From: Kitasatospora viridis
Lineage (GTDB): Bacteria > Actinomycetota > Actinomycetes > Streptomycetales > Streptomycetaceae
Assembly: GCF_007829815.1 (NCBI RefSeq)
Contig: NZ_VIWT01000001.1
Coordinates: 372,001-436,000, forward strand
Reading direction: 5' to 3'
Length of the DNA: 64,000 nucleotides
Both the position numbers and the translations under genes were made by a program. This document shows, in pieces, positions 48,682 to 57,278 of this stretch (positions within the stretch are counted from its first letter, which is position 1; each line of letters starts with the position of its first letter). The notes beneath the pieces were generated by a model. That model did not search any database and had not been told where the DNA came from. It saw only the letters and a program-made list of their open reading frames with translations.

Positions 48682-49962
48682 CTATCTACGGCCGGGCAGG
48701 CCCGGCAGCGGGGCCGCCAGCAGGCCGGCCAGCAGCGCCAGCCTGGGCGCCAGCCGGTCCACCCGGATCCGCTCGTCCCGGGCGTGCGCGCCCGCGCCGA
48801 CCGCGCCGAGGCCGTCCAGCGTCGGCAGGCCGCGGGCGCCGGCCAGGTTGGTGTCGCCCGCGCCGCCCGCCGGGGCGCCGTCCAGCTGCTGGCCGAGCGC
48901 GCCCGCCAGCCGGCGCACGTGCTGGAGCAGCAGGTTGTCCTCGTGCCGCTCGGGCCAGGCCGGCCGGCTGGAGAGCACCTCGGTGGTGACCAGCGCGCCC
49001 GGCCGCAGCGCCGTCAGGTGGGCCAGCGTGTCCAGCGTGCTGGCCTGCGCCTCCGGGGTGGAGAACCGCAGCCCGAGCTCCGCCTCGGCCTGGCCGGCCA
49101 CCACGTTCGCCCGGGTCCCCCCACGGATCCGGCCGGTGTTGAGCTCGGTGCCCGGCTGGTGGCCGAGCTCGTTGCGGATCTCGACCAGCTGGTCGACCAG
49201 CTCGTCCACCGCCGAAGTGCCGTCCTCCGGGTGGCTGCCGGCGTGCGCCTCGTGGCCGGTGACCATCAGGCGCACCCGGGTGGAGCCCCGGCGGGCGGTC
49301 TTCAGGCTGCCGTCCTCGTGCGGCGGCTCCAGGCCCAGCACGGCTGCGGCGCCGCGCAACTGACGCTCCACCACCCGCCGGCCGTCCGGGCTGCCGATCT
49401 CCTCGTCCGCGGTGATCACCACCCGGACCGGGCGGTGCGGCCGCAGCCCGAGGTCGCCGAGCAGGCCGAAGGCACCCTCCAGCAGCGCCAGTCCGGCCTT
49501 CATGTCCAGCACGCCGGGGCCGCTGAGCACCCCGTCGTGCTCGGCCACCGGCCAGTCGGCCAGCGTGCCGGCCGGCCAGACCGTGTCGTGGTGGCCGACG
49601 AAGAGCAGGTACGGCAGGCTCTCGTCCTGCCCCGCCCACTCCAGCAGCAGGTGGTCCCCCGCCGGGCCCGGCTCGCGCCGCACCTGGGCACCCACCGCCC
49701 GGTAGCCGGCCGAGAGCTCCTCGGCCAGCAGGTCCAGTCGCTCGGCATCCCCACTGGGCGACTCGATCTCGGCAAGCTCGGTACAGCGGCGGCGGACCGC
49801 GCCGGCCAGGTTCTCGGCCCGGGTGGCCAGGCTGCCGGGCAGCGCGCCGGCGGCGGGCGCAGAGAGAGGATCGCCGCCCTCCGCGGGCGCGGGCGGCGCC
49901 GGCGGGGTGTCGACGGTCCGGGCCTGCGGGCCGGGCACCGGGCTGGTGGTGTTCGGACTCAC
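48682..49962 (-). CDS. M20-family metallopeptidase (carboxypeptidase G2-like)
   Basis: 426 residues from a GTG with GGAGG at 6 nt. M20 motifs: metal ligands in [10 protein letters not shown] and [11 protein letters not shown], the catalytic Glu pair in [12 protein letters not shown], and a dimerisation domain with [13 protein letters not shown]. It probably removes a C-terminal amino acid, for example glutamate, or deacylates an amino acid, using two zincs. The N-terminal ~45 residues are an unstructured Pro/Ala extension. A 46-codon small ORF lies directly upstream, its stop overlapping this start (GTGA). The substrate is unknown. Confidence 0.9.
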   Translation of the reverse strand: MSPNTTSPVPGPQARTVDTPPAPPAPAEGGDPLSAPAAGALPGSLATRAENLAGAVRRRCTELAEIESPSGDAERLDLLAEELSAGYRAVGAQVRREPGPAGDHLLLEWAGQDESLPYLLFVGHHDTVWPAGTLADWPVAEHDGVLSGPGVLDMKAGLALLEGAFGLLGDLGLRPHRPVRVVITADEEIGSPDGRRVVERQLRGAAAVLGLEPPHEDGSLKTARRGSTRVRLMVTGHEAHAGSHPEDGTSAVDELVDQLVEIRNELGHQPGTELNTGRIRGGTRANVVAGQAEAELGLRFSTPEAQASTLDTLAHLTALRPGALVTTEVLSSRPAWPERHEDNLLLQHVRRLAGALGQQLDGAPAGGAGDTNLAGARGLPTLDGLGAVGAGAHARDERIRVDRLAPRLALLAGLLAAPLPGLPGRR

Positions 49963-50099
49963 CGGGCACCTCCGTGCTGGCCGGCTGTACTCAGCGCACC
50001 GCTACTCAGCACACCGCGCGGCGAACCGCCCGCCGCCGGCCGGCCGGACCCGGCCGGTGGCTGCGGGGTGCGTGGTGCGATGGAACGGCTGGTCGACAT
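49959..50099 (-). CDS. 46-residue small ORF coupled to the M20 peptidase
   Basis: The ATG at 50099 is preceded by a perfect AGGAGG at 5 nt, and its TGA overlaps the peptidase GTG as GTGA. The peptide (MSTSRSIAPRTPQPPAGSGR, then Pro/Ala/Gly/Ser-rich, ending QHGGAR) has no Cys, no membrane segment and no recognised motif; it looks disordered. The arrangement suggests it is translated, either as a leader that couples translation to the peptidase or as a peptide substrate or partner. This is inference from signals, not homology. Confidence 0.6.
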   Translation of the reverse strand: MSTSRSIAPRTPQPPAGSGRPAAGGSPRGVLSSGALSTAGQHGGAR

Positions 50100-50423
50100 G
50101 TAGTCCTCCTCGCTCGAACCGGGTGGTCCCGGCTCGACCGGGACCCCCGTGGGCTGCGCCTCCGGCTGGCGGCGCGGGTGTCGCCGTGGCAGGGGAAGCC
50201 GAAGTGAGCCTAGAAGAACGGTCGTGCTCCAGGCGAGGTGGCCCTGCCGGCGCACCCGGGCGCAGCGGCGGTGCCGGGCCCGGCACCGGCCCCGGGTCGG
50301 CGCCGGCGCGGCCGGCCCGCCGACAGCGGATCGCGCCCACTGCCTCCCACCATGCGCCCGCCCGGCCGCTTCGGCCCGGCGAACGGCCAGCGGCGGGCGG
50401 ATCCGTGCCGGACGGGTGACGCA
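50100..50423. other. Intergenic region upstream of the small ORF and peptidase
   Basis: About 320 nt between the small ORF start and the GH59 terminator. I see no convincing gene and no clear promoter; the sequence is GC-rich throughout. Confidence 0.4.
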
Positions 50424-50457
50424 CCGCGGCCCCCGCTCCGAGGAGCGGGGGCCGCGG
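50424..50457. terminator. Terminator of the GH59 gene
   Basis: Perfect 14-bp stem (50424-50437 with 50444-50457) and 6-nt loop, 14 nt beyond the GH59 stop codon. Confidence 0.8.
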
Positions 50458-50470
50458 CTCTGACGGTGGG

Positions 50471-52957
50471 TCAGCCGATCTTGACGAGCTGCCAGCTCTG
50501 GTTGGCGCCGCCGTTGGCCGGCCACTCTATGGCGTGCGCACCCATGGTCAGCGAGGCGCCCTCGACGTCCAGCAGGTCGCCGTCCGAGCGGGCCTGCAGG
50601 GTGTAGCGGCCCTGGCCGGCCGGGACCAGCTGCCACTGCTGGGCGGCGCCGCCGGTGGGGCCGGCGAGTTGGAGCTGGGTGTCCGGCATGGTGGTGCCGC
50701 CCGGGATCGCCAGCGCCTGGCCGCTGGCCGCCCCGGTCACCGTGTAGTAGCCGTCACCGGTGCCGGTCAGCCGCCACTGCTGGTTGGCGCCGCCGTTGTT
50801 CGTCCACTGGATGATCGGGGTGCCGGGCGCGGTGCCCTGGTTGGCCGCGTCCAGCAGCTGGCCGCTGTTGGCGTTGACCAGCTGGTAGGTGCCGTCCAGC
50901 GGGGCGGGCGTGCCGTTCGGGGTGATCGTCAGGTTGCTGAACTGGACCGGGTAGTAGCCGCCGGTGCCCAGCGCGATCTGGCCGGCGCCGTAGCTGTCGT
51001 CGGTCACCGTGGTCAGGGTGCTGCCGTCCAGCTGGGCGGTCAGGGTGTCGCCCTGGAAGGAGATGGCGAGGTGGTGCCAGGTGTTCAGGCCGAGCGCCGG
51101 CACGGTGCCGGAGGCCAGCGTGGTGAAGTTCCAGGAGGTGTCGCTCTTCAGCAGGGTCCAGCTGCCGTTGTCGCCGACCCGCAGGTTGTAGGCGTCGAGG
51201 CCGTTGTTGTTGCGGCCCTGGGTGCCGACCCGGCCGAGCAGTTCGGCGGTGCCGGACTGCTGGAGCAGGGCGTCCACGCCGACCGTGTAGTCGGACCAGC
51301 TGAGGTCGCCCATGGTGGTGTAGGGCTGGTCGGCGCTCTCGTCGGTCCACCGGATCGGGGTGGTCGGGGCCTGCTGGGTCAGGCAGTTCCCGGCCCGGCC
51401 GCCGGCGCAGGGCGCGGTCTGGAAGGCGCCGTTCATCGCACTGAAGTACTTGGCCTCCTGACCGGTGCCGCTACCGCTACCCGCGAGCGAGTCGGTGTAC
51501 GGCAGCGCGAGGGGGGCGCGCTGGGGCACGGTGGTGGCGGCGGTGCCGGCACCCTGGCCCGTGGTGGTGGTCACGGTGTAGAGCCGGCCGGGCTGCAGGG
51601 TGAGCTGGTAGCTGCCGCCGGTCGCCTTGAGGTCGGGGGCGGCGGCCATCACCGGAGCGGTGGCGGTCAGGTCGGTGGACCAGACGTGCAGGGTGCCGCC
51701 GGGCAGGCCGCCGGCGGTCCGCAGGGTGACGGTCTGCGGGGCGGTGGCGTCCATGGTCTCGAAGACGGTGCTCCAGGCGGAGCGGCCGGGGTTGGCGTAG
51801 CTGACGTAGCTGCCGTTGGCCCGGTTGCCGCCCAGGTAGCCGGAGGCGGTGTCCAGGTACTGCCAGCCGGGGGCGGTGAACTGGGTGGTCTGGGCGGTCA
51901 CCCAGGCCGAGCGGCCCACCGTGTAGGCGCCGGACCAGGGCTGGTTGGCCGTCACCAGGCCCATCGAGTTGAAGCCCAGGTTGGGGTAGAGGGCGGCGAC
52001 CACCGGCCAGTTGATGAAGGCCGTCATCTTGCCGTCCAGGTAGCCGCGGTTGATCGCCCGGGCCATCGGGGCGGCCCCGCTCTCGGCGTCCTCGGAGCCG
52101 TTCTCGCTGGCCCACAGCCGCTTGCCGCTGGCCTGCGCGTCGGCGGTGCTGGAGCAGCTGCTCATCGCCGACATGTAGCCGCACGGGTAGTGGGTGCCGA
52201 TGACGTCGACGGCGGACTTGAGGGCCGGGTCGCTCTGCATCGAGGTGGCGATCGACCAGTTGTCGTCGGCGCCGACCACCTGGGTGGCGCCGTAGCCGCG
52301 GGCGGCCAGGGTGGCGTGCAGGTTCTCGTACCAGGCGGCGTTGTAGCCGCGCTCGTTCCAGCCGCCGAGGTAGTCGATGGACAGGCCGTGCTGCTTGGCG
52401 CAGCCGAGCCAGTCGGTCAGGTAGTCGACCATGTCCTGGGACCAGAAGTTGCCGCCGCTGCCGGTGTTGCCGACCCAGCCGGGGGCGCCCCAGGAGAGGG
52501 CGTAGAGCTTGATGCCGGGGTTGCGGGCCTTGGCCTGCTCCATCAGCCACCACTCGTAGCCGGCGTTGCAGTCGATGGTGCCGCGGGTGTGCTCGATGGA
52601 GGCCTCGGCGCCGTCGGTGGAGTTGGTGTCGCCGCCGACCTCGACCTTGAGGATCTGCAGCGCGGCCCCGTAGCCGGGCTTGAACAGGTAGTCGAGGATC
52701 TGGCTGCGCTGCGGCTCGGGGTAGTCGAGCAGCAGCCGGGAGTTGCCGCCGCCGCCGCTGATCGCGCCGACGCCGTCGAAGGTGCGGCCCGGGGAGGTGC
52801 CGTCGACGGTGATCGCGGTGTTGGTGGCGGTGGCCGCCGCTGCGGGGGCGGCGGCGGTCGCGGTGGTGGCGGCGGTGGCGGTGGCGGTCGCGGGGGCGGT
52901 GAGCAGGCCCAGGAGGAGGGCGACCAGGGCTAGTAGGGCGCGGGGAGAGGTTCGCAT
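50471..52957 (-). CDS. Secreted GH59 galactosylceramidase-like enzyme with ricin-B lectin module
   Basis: 828 residues from the ATG at 52957 (GAGGAC upstream). Signal peptide ~1-30. The catalytic part matches human galactocerebrosidase GALC closely in pattern: FDGVGAISGGGGNSRLLLDY, then RSQILDYLFKPGYGA, KVEVGGD, and the two catalytic glutamates E202 (GGWNERGYN, acid/base) and E285 (RLWASENGS, nucleophile). Next comes a LamG-like sandwich (~520-690), then a ricin-B module with three QxW repeats (NQQWRL, AQQWQL, NQSWQL). GALC removes galactose from galactolipids; bacterial GH59 substrates are poorly known and could be galactans or galactolipids. It has its own promoter and terminator. Confidence 0.9.
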   Translation of the reverse strand: MRTSPRALLALVALLLGLLTAPATATATAATTATAAAPAAAATATNTAITVDGTSPGRTFDGVGAISGGGGNSRLLLDYPEPQRSQILDYLFKPGYGAALQILKVEVGGDTNSTDGAEASIEHTRGTIDCNAGYEWWLMEQAKARNPGIKLYALSWGAPGWVGNTGSGGNFWSQDMVDYLTDWLGCAKQHGLSIDYLGGWNERGYNAAWYENLHATLAARGYGATQVVGADDNWSIATSMQSDPALKSAVDVIGTHYPCGYMSAMSSCSSTADAQASGKRLWASENGSEDAESGAAPMARAINRGYLDGKMTAFINWPVVAALYPNLGFNSMGLVTANQPWSGAYTVGRSAWVTAQTTQFTAPGWQYLDTASGYLGGNRANGSYVSYANPGRSAWSTVFETMDATAPQTVTLRTAGGLPGGTLHVWSTDLTATAPVMAAAPDLKATGGSYQLTLQPGRLYTVTTTTGQGAGTAATTVPQRAPLALPYTDSLAGSGSGTGQEAKYFSAMNGAFQTAPCAGGRAGNCLTQQAPTTPIRWTDESADQPYTTMGDLSWSDYTVGVDALLQQSGTAELLGRVGTQGRNNNGLDAYNLRVGDNGSWTLLKSDTSWNFTTLASGTVPALGLNTWHHLAISFQGDTLTAQLDGSTLTTVTDDSYGAGQIALGTGGYYPVQFSNLTITPNGTPAPLDGTYQLVNANSGQLLDAANQGTAPGTPIIQWTNNGGANQQWRLTGTGDGYYTVTGAASGQALAIPGGTTMPDTQLQLAGPTGGAAQQWQLVPAGQGRYTLQARSDGDLLDVEGASLTMGAHAIEWPANGGANQSWQLVKIG

Positions 52958-53003
52958 GGGGGCGCAGTCCTCACGTGGTGGGTTGTGCGCGGGTGGGGGT
53001 GCT

Positions 53004-53018
53004 GATTCGAACGGAATC
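53004..53018. promoter_or_regulatory. Palindrome in the GH59 leader
   Basis: GATTC-GAACG-GAATC, perfect 5+5+5, between the transcription start and the GH59 start codon. It could be a sugar-responsive repressor site. Confidence 0.4.
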
Positions 53019-53030
53019 GAGCAGGAGCAA

Positions 53031-53059
53031 ACAGTAGGAACGGCCCGATGGCGCGTCAA
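53031..53059 (-). promoter_or_regulatory. Promoter of the GH59 gene
   Basis: On the minus strand TTGACG (53059-53054), 17 nt, TACTGT (53036-53031): a good housekeeping-type promoter. Confidence 0.65.
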
Positions 53060-53187
53060 GAGAGCGCGCAGCAACGGGATTTGAGCGTCCCCGAATGAGG
53101 TGTCACAGCATCCGCCGAACGGCCCGACGCGGCGGACCTTCACATGCGGGCCGGTGCATGGGTCGGTGGATGGACCAGTGGATGGAC

Positions 53188-53209
53188 TGACAGAAATTGA
53201 AATCTGTCA
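53188..53209. promoter_or_regulatory. TetR-type operator of the aldo/keto reductase gene
   Basis: TGACAGA-N8-TCTGTCA, perfect 7-nt arms. It covers the -35 of the reductase promoter. The TetR gene lies just downstream of the reductase and is the likely repressor. Confidence 0.75.
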
Positions 53210-53225
53210 TCCGTCATGCCATAGT
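53197..53225 (+). promoter_or_regulatory. Promoter of the aldo/keto reductase gene (leaderless)
   Basis: TTGAAA (53197-53202), 17 nt, CATAGT (53220-53225), which ends 6 nt before the ATG; no Shine-Dalgarno. Confidence 0.6.
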
Positions 53226-53231
53226 CGTTCC

Positions 53232-54257
53232 ATGACCAGCACCCACACCCCCGCCCACCTCCCCACCCGCCGCCTCGGCACCACCGGCCCGGTCACCTCC
53301 GCGCTCGGCCTCGGCGCGATGGGCATGTCCGACCTCTACGGCCCGGCCGACGAGGCCGAGAGCATCGCCACCCTGCACGCCGCCCTGGACGCGGGCATCA
53401 CCCTGATCGACACCGGCGACTTCTACGGCATGGGCCACAACGAGCTGCTGATCCGCGAGGCGCTGCGCGGCCGCGACCGCGACTCGGTGCGGATCAGCGT
53501 CAAGTACGGCGCCCAGCGCGACCCGGCCGGCAACTGGATCGGCTACGACGCGGGCCCCGCCGCCACCAAGACGGCGCTCGCCTACACGCTGCGCCGGCTC
53601 GGCACCGACCACGTCGACGTCTACCGCCCGGCCCGGCTCGACCCGCAGGTGCCGATCGAGGAGACCGTCGGCGCCATCGCCGAGCTGGTCCAGGCCGGCT
53701 ACGTGCGCCACATCGGCCTCTCCGAGGTGGGCGCCGAGACCCTGCGCCGGGCCGCCGCCGTGCACCCGATCAGCGACCTGCAGATCGAGTACTCGCTGAT
53801 CTCCCGCAGCCTGGAGGCCGAGGTACTGCCCGCCGCCCGCGAGCTGGGCATCGGCATCACCGCCTACGGCGTGCTCTCCCGCGGCCTGCTCAGTGGCCAC
53901 TGGTCGGCCGGCCGCGAGCTGCACGGCACGGACTTCCGCGGCCACAGCCCCCGCTTCCAGGGCGAGAACCTGGCGCACAACCTCTCGCTGGTCGAGCAGC
54001 TGGGCCGGATCGCCGAGGCCAAGGGCGCCAGCACCGCCCAGGTGGCGATCGCCTGGGTCGCCCAGCAGGGCGAGGACATCGTGCCGCTGGTCGGCGCCCG
54101 CCGCCGGGAGCGGCTCACCGAGGCGCTCGGCGCGCTCGACCTGCGGCTGGACCCGGCCGACCTGGCGGCCATCGAGGCGGCGGTGCCGGTCGGCGCGGCC
54201 GCCGGCGACCGGTACGCTGCCGCACAGATGGCCTCCCTGGACAGCGAGCGGCGCTAG
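53232..54257 (+). CDS. Aldo/keto reductase
   Basis: 341 residues. It has the AKR barrel: LGLGAMGMSDLYG, catalytic Asp/Tyr in LIDTGDFYGMGHNE, and a Lys in RISVKYGAQ, with NADPH-binding VPLVGARRRERL near the C-terminus. The catalytic His strand reads HVDVYRPARLD where HVDLYxxHRxD is usual, so the typical His is replaced. It is most like the AKR13/YakC group, which reduces aldehydes and ketones. The gene begins at an ATG 6 nt after CATAGT and is probably repressed by the following TetR gene product. Confidence 0.9.
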   Translation: MTSTHTPAHLPTRRLGTTGPVTSALGLGAMGMSDLYGPADEAESIATLHAALDAGITLIDTGDFYGMGHNELLIREALRGRDRDSVRISVKYGAQRDPAGNWIGYDAGPAATKTALAYTLRRLGTDHVDVYRPARLDPQVPIEETVGAIAELVQAGYVRHIGLSEVGAETLRRAAAVHPISDLQIEYSLISRSLEAEVLPAARELGIGITAYGVLSRGLLSGHWSAGRELHGTDFRGHSPRFQGENLAHNLSLVEQLGRIAEAKGASTAQVAIAWVAQQGEDIVPLVGARRRERLTEALGALDLRLDPADLAAIEAAVPVGAAAGDRYAAAQMASLDSERR

Positions 54258-54304
54258 CCGACCGGGTCGGGCCGACCGGACCCAGTGAAGGACGTACCTC
54301 CCCC

Positions 54305-54895
54305 GTGACCACCGAGAGCGCACTCACCCCCGAGCAGATCCTGGGCGCGGCGGAGGACGTCCTGCGGCGGTTCGGCCCGAGCAAGGCGACCGTGGTGGAC
54401 ATCGCCCGCGCACTGGGCGTCAGCCACGGCAGCGTCTACCGGCACTTCCCGAGCAAGGCCGCGCTGCGCGAGGCGGTCACCCAGCGCTGGCTGGACCAGG
54501 CGCACGACAGCCTGCAGGCGGTCGCCGAGGAGGGCGGCCCGGCCGGCGAGCGGCTGCACCGGTTCCTGGGCACCCTGTTCGCCGCCAAGCGGCGCAAGGC
54601 GCTGGACGATCCGGAGCTGTTCGCCACCTACCTGGTGCTGGTGGCCGAGCACAGCGACACCGTCGCCGGGCACCTGGAGGTGCTCACCGGGCAGGTGGCG
54701 AGGATCGTCGCGGACGGCGTGGCGCAGGGCGAGTTCGCCGACCTGCCGGTGCCGGCCACGGCGCGCGCGGTGTTCCAGGCGATGGCGCACTTCCACGACC
54801 CGGCGCACGCCGCCGAGTGGGCCGACGAGGGCCGGTCGACGGAGGACTTCGAGGCGCTCTGGCGCCTGATCAGCGAGGGCCTGCGGCGCCCTTGA
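54305..54895 (+). CDS. TetR-family transcriptional repressor
   Basis: 196 residues from a GTG. N-terminal TetR helix-turn-helix: ILGAAEDVLRRFGPSKATVV, then DIARALGVSHGSVYRHFPSK. The rest is a helical ligand-binding domain (TetR_C type). It lies 47 nt downstream of the aldo/keto reductase on the same strand and probably binds the TGACAGA palindrome in the reductase promoter, thereby controlling itself too. Confidence 0.92.
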   Translation: MTTESALTPEQILGAAEDVLRRFGPSKATVVDIARALGVSHGSVYRHFPSKAALREAVTQRWLDQAHDSLQAVAEEGGPAGERLHRFLGTLFAAKRRKALDDPELFATYLVLVAEHSDTVAGHLEVLTGQVARIVADGVAQGEFADLPVPATARAVFQAMAHFHDPAHAAEWADEGRSTEDFEALWRLISEGLRRP

Positions 54896-55213
54896 CGGTG
54901 CGTTCGGTCGTCCTCTGACGATGCGTCGGCTCGCCCCTGACGGTATGTGAATCACCCCACTGGTCAGCCAAGTTCACAGTTACCGGCCGGTTAAAGCTGT
55001 GCGCGATGCCTTGCCGCCCGGAGTTAATGGCCCCTAACCTCGACCCCGCGCCGCCCTACCCCACCGGGTCGGCGCGGGGCCCTTCTTTGCGCTTTCACGT
55101 GTCATGCACGTGACATTGACGACCCCTCCTTCACGGAACAGCGCACACCGCGCCGGCCTGCACTCGCCGCGCGCGGTTCCCGGGAACCTCAACGACCCCC
55201 ACGGAGGGTTCAC
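54896..55213. other. Intergenic region upstream of the S53 peptidase
   Basis: 318 nt with no gene seen. It contains an AT-richer stretch (54945-55000) that may carry the peptidase promoter, and a hairpin with T-rich tail at 55044-55088. If that hairpin ends transcription, the peptidase promoter must lie after it or read through it. Confidence 0.45.
55044..55079 (+). terminator. Hairpin with T-rich tail between TetR and S53 genes
   Basis: CCCCGCGCCG (55044-55053) pairs with CGGCGCGGGG (55070-55079), followed by CCCTTCTTT. It could be a terminator or an attenuator in the peptidase leader. Confidence 0.55.
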
Positions 55214-57214
55214 TTGCGCACCCACTCCCCCCGCGGTCAGCGCGCTCGCGCGCTGACCGCACTGCTGCCGGCCGGCGCACTGACCGTGCTCGGCCTGCTC
55301 GCCCCCACCGCCCACGCGGCCACCGGCACGACCCCCGCCGGCTCCGACGCGGTGAAGCGGGTCTGCGCCGCCCCGACCCACCCCGGTGAGATGGCCTGCC
55401 TCGCGCTGGTCCGCACCAACGTGGCCCAGCCGCACGCGTTCGCCCTGAACGCCGTGTCGCCGAACGCCACCCCCTCCGGCTACGGCCCGGGCGACCTGCA
55501 GAGCGCCTACAACCTGCCGGCCAACGGCGGCGCCGGCCAGACCGTCGCCATCGTGGACGCCCAGGACGACCCGAACGCCGAGTCCGACCTGGCCACCTAC
55601 CGCAGCCAGTACGGCCTGCCCGCCTGCTCCACGGCGAACGGCTGCTTCAGCAAGATCGCCGAGGACGGCAGCACCAACTACCCGACCGCCGACACCGGTT
55701 GGGCCGGCGAGATCTCGCTCGACCTGGACATGGTCTCGGCCGTCGCACCGAACGCCCACATCCTGCTCGTCGAGGCCACCTCGGCGAACATGAGCGACCT
55801 GGGCGCCTCCGTCAACGAGGCCGTCGCCAAGGGCGCCAAGTTCGTCTCCAACAGCTACGGCGGCTCCGAGGACTCCACCGACACCACCTCGGACAGCCAG
55901 TACTTCAACCACCCAGGCGTGGCGATCACCGTCTCCGCCGGTGACTCCGCCTACGGCGCCGAGTACCCGGCCGCCTCGCAGTACGTCACCTCGGTCGGCG
56001 GCACCTCGCTGACCAAGGACTCCAGCACCCGCGGCTGGAGCGAGTCGGTCTGGTCCACCAGCAGCACCGAGGGCACCGGCTCCGGCTGCTCGGCCTACGA
56101 CCCCAAGCCGAGCTGGCAGACCGACAGCGGCTGCTCCAACCGCACCATCTCCGACGTCTCCGCCGTCGCCGACCCGGCCACCGGCGTCGCGGTCTACCAG
56201 ACCTACGGCGGCTCCGGCTGGAACGTCTACGGCGGCACCAGCGCCTCCTCGCCGATCATCGCCTCGGTCTACGCCGACGCGGGCACCCCGGGCGCGAGCG
56301 ACTACCCGGCCAAGTACCCGTACCAGCACACCAGCGCGCTGAACGACGTCACCACCGGCAACAACGGCACCTGCTCGCCGTCCTACCTGTGCACCGCCGG
56401 CCCGGGCTACGACGGCCCGACCGGCCTCGGCACCCCGAACGGCCTGACCGCCTTCACCAACGGCGGCAGCACCGGCGGCAACACCGTCTCGGTGACCAAC
56501 CCGGGCAACCAGACCACCGCGACCGGCACCGCCGTCTCGCTCCAGGTCAAGGGCACCGACTCGGCCTCCGGTCAGACCCTGAGCTACTCGGCCAGCGGCC
56601 TGCCGGCCGGCCTGTCGATCAGCTCCTCGGGCCTGATCACCGGCACCCCGGCCACCGCGGGCAGCAACAACGTGACCGTCACCGCCAAGGACACCACCGG
56701 CGCCACCGGCACCACCTCCTTCACCTGGACCGTCACCGGCTCCGGCGGCACCTGCACCGGCAGCGGCCAGCTGCTCGGCAACCCGGGCTTCGAGACCGGC
56801 TCCGCCTCCCCCTGGACCGCGACCGCCGGCGTGATCAACAGTGACACCGTCAGCGAGCCGGCCCACAGCGGCAACTACGACGCCTGGCTGGACGGTTACG
56901 GCTCCGCCCACACCGACACCCTGGCCCAGACCGTCTCCGTCCCGGCCGGCTGCAAGGCGAGCTTCTCGTTCTGGCTGCACATCGACACCGCCAAGACCGG
57001 CAGCACCGCCTCCGACAAGCTGACCGTCACGGCGAACGGCACCACCATCGCCACCTTCTCCAACCTGAACGCCAACAACGGCTACGTCCAGGAGACCTAC
57101 GACCTCTCCGCCTACGCGGGGAAGAGCGTCACCCTGCAGTTCAAGGGCGTGGAGAACTCCTCCTCCGCCCAGACCAGCTTCGTGATCGACGACACGGCGC
57201 TGAACGCGAGCTGA
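55214..57214 (+). CDS. Secreted S53 (sedolisin-type) serine peptidase with C-terminal accessory domains
   Basis: 666 residues from a TTG codon, chosen because GGAGGG lies 5 nt upstream and the signal peptide follows at once (Arg-rich, then LTALLPAGALTVLGLLAPTA). The catalytic domain begins near YGPGDLQSAYNLP (~90). The catalytic residues are E166 and D170 (WAGEISLDLD), D244 (SAGDSAYG) and S343 (GGTSASSP). An Ig-like putative domain (~415-510) and a jelly-roll-like C-terminal domain follow. Only ~55 residues separate the signal peptide from the catalytic domain, far less than the usual sedolisin pro-domain. It digests extracellular protein, usually at acidic pH in this family. Confidence 0.92.
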   Translation: MRTHSPRGQRARALTALLPAGALTVLGLLAPTAHAATGTTPAGSDAVKRVCAAPTHPGEMACLALVRTNVAQPHAFALNAVSPNATPSGYGPGDLQSAYNLPANGGAGQTVAIVDAQDDPNAESDLATYRSQYGLPACSTANGCFSKIAEDGSTNYPTADTGWAGEISLDLDMVSAVAPNAHILLVEATSANMSDLGASVNEAVAKGAKFVSNSYGGSEDSTDTTSDSQYFNHPGVAITVSAGDSAYGAEYPAASQYVTSVGGTSLTKDSSTRGWSESVWSTSSTEGTGSGCSAYDPKPSWQTDSGCSNRTISDVSAVADPATGVAVYQTYGGSGWNVYGGTSASSPIIASVYADAGTPGASDYPAKYPYQHTSALNDVTTGNNGTCSPSYLCTAGPGYDGPTGLGTPNGLTAFTNGGSTGGNTVSVTNPGNQTTATGTAVSLQVKGTDSASGQTLSYSASGLPAGLSISSSGLITGTPATAGSNNVTVTAKDTTGATGTTSFTWTVTGSGGTCTGSGQLLGNPGFETGSASPWTATAGVINSDTVSEPAHSGNYDAWLDGYGSAHTDTLAQTVSVPAGCKASFSFWLHIDTAKTGSTASDKLTVTANGTTIATFSNLNANNGYVQETYDLSAYAGKSVTLQFKGVENSSSAQTSFVIDDTALNAS

Positions 57215-57239
57215 TGCTCAGTCAGTAACCGCTGGACGA

Positions 57240-57271
57240 GCGGGCCCGGGGGCTGCCACCCCCGGGCCCGC
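57240..57271. terminator. Bidirectional terminator between S53 peptidase and kinase genes
   Basis: Perfect 13-bp stem (57240-57252 with 57259-57271) and 6-nt loop CTGCCA, between two convergent genes. Confidence 0.8.
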
Positions 57272-57278
57272 TTCAGTG

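Noticed and set aside
50471..52957. First considered as a GH30 glucosidase/galactanase
   Set aside because: The order and wording of motifs around both catalytic glutamates follow GALC (GH59) much more closely.
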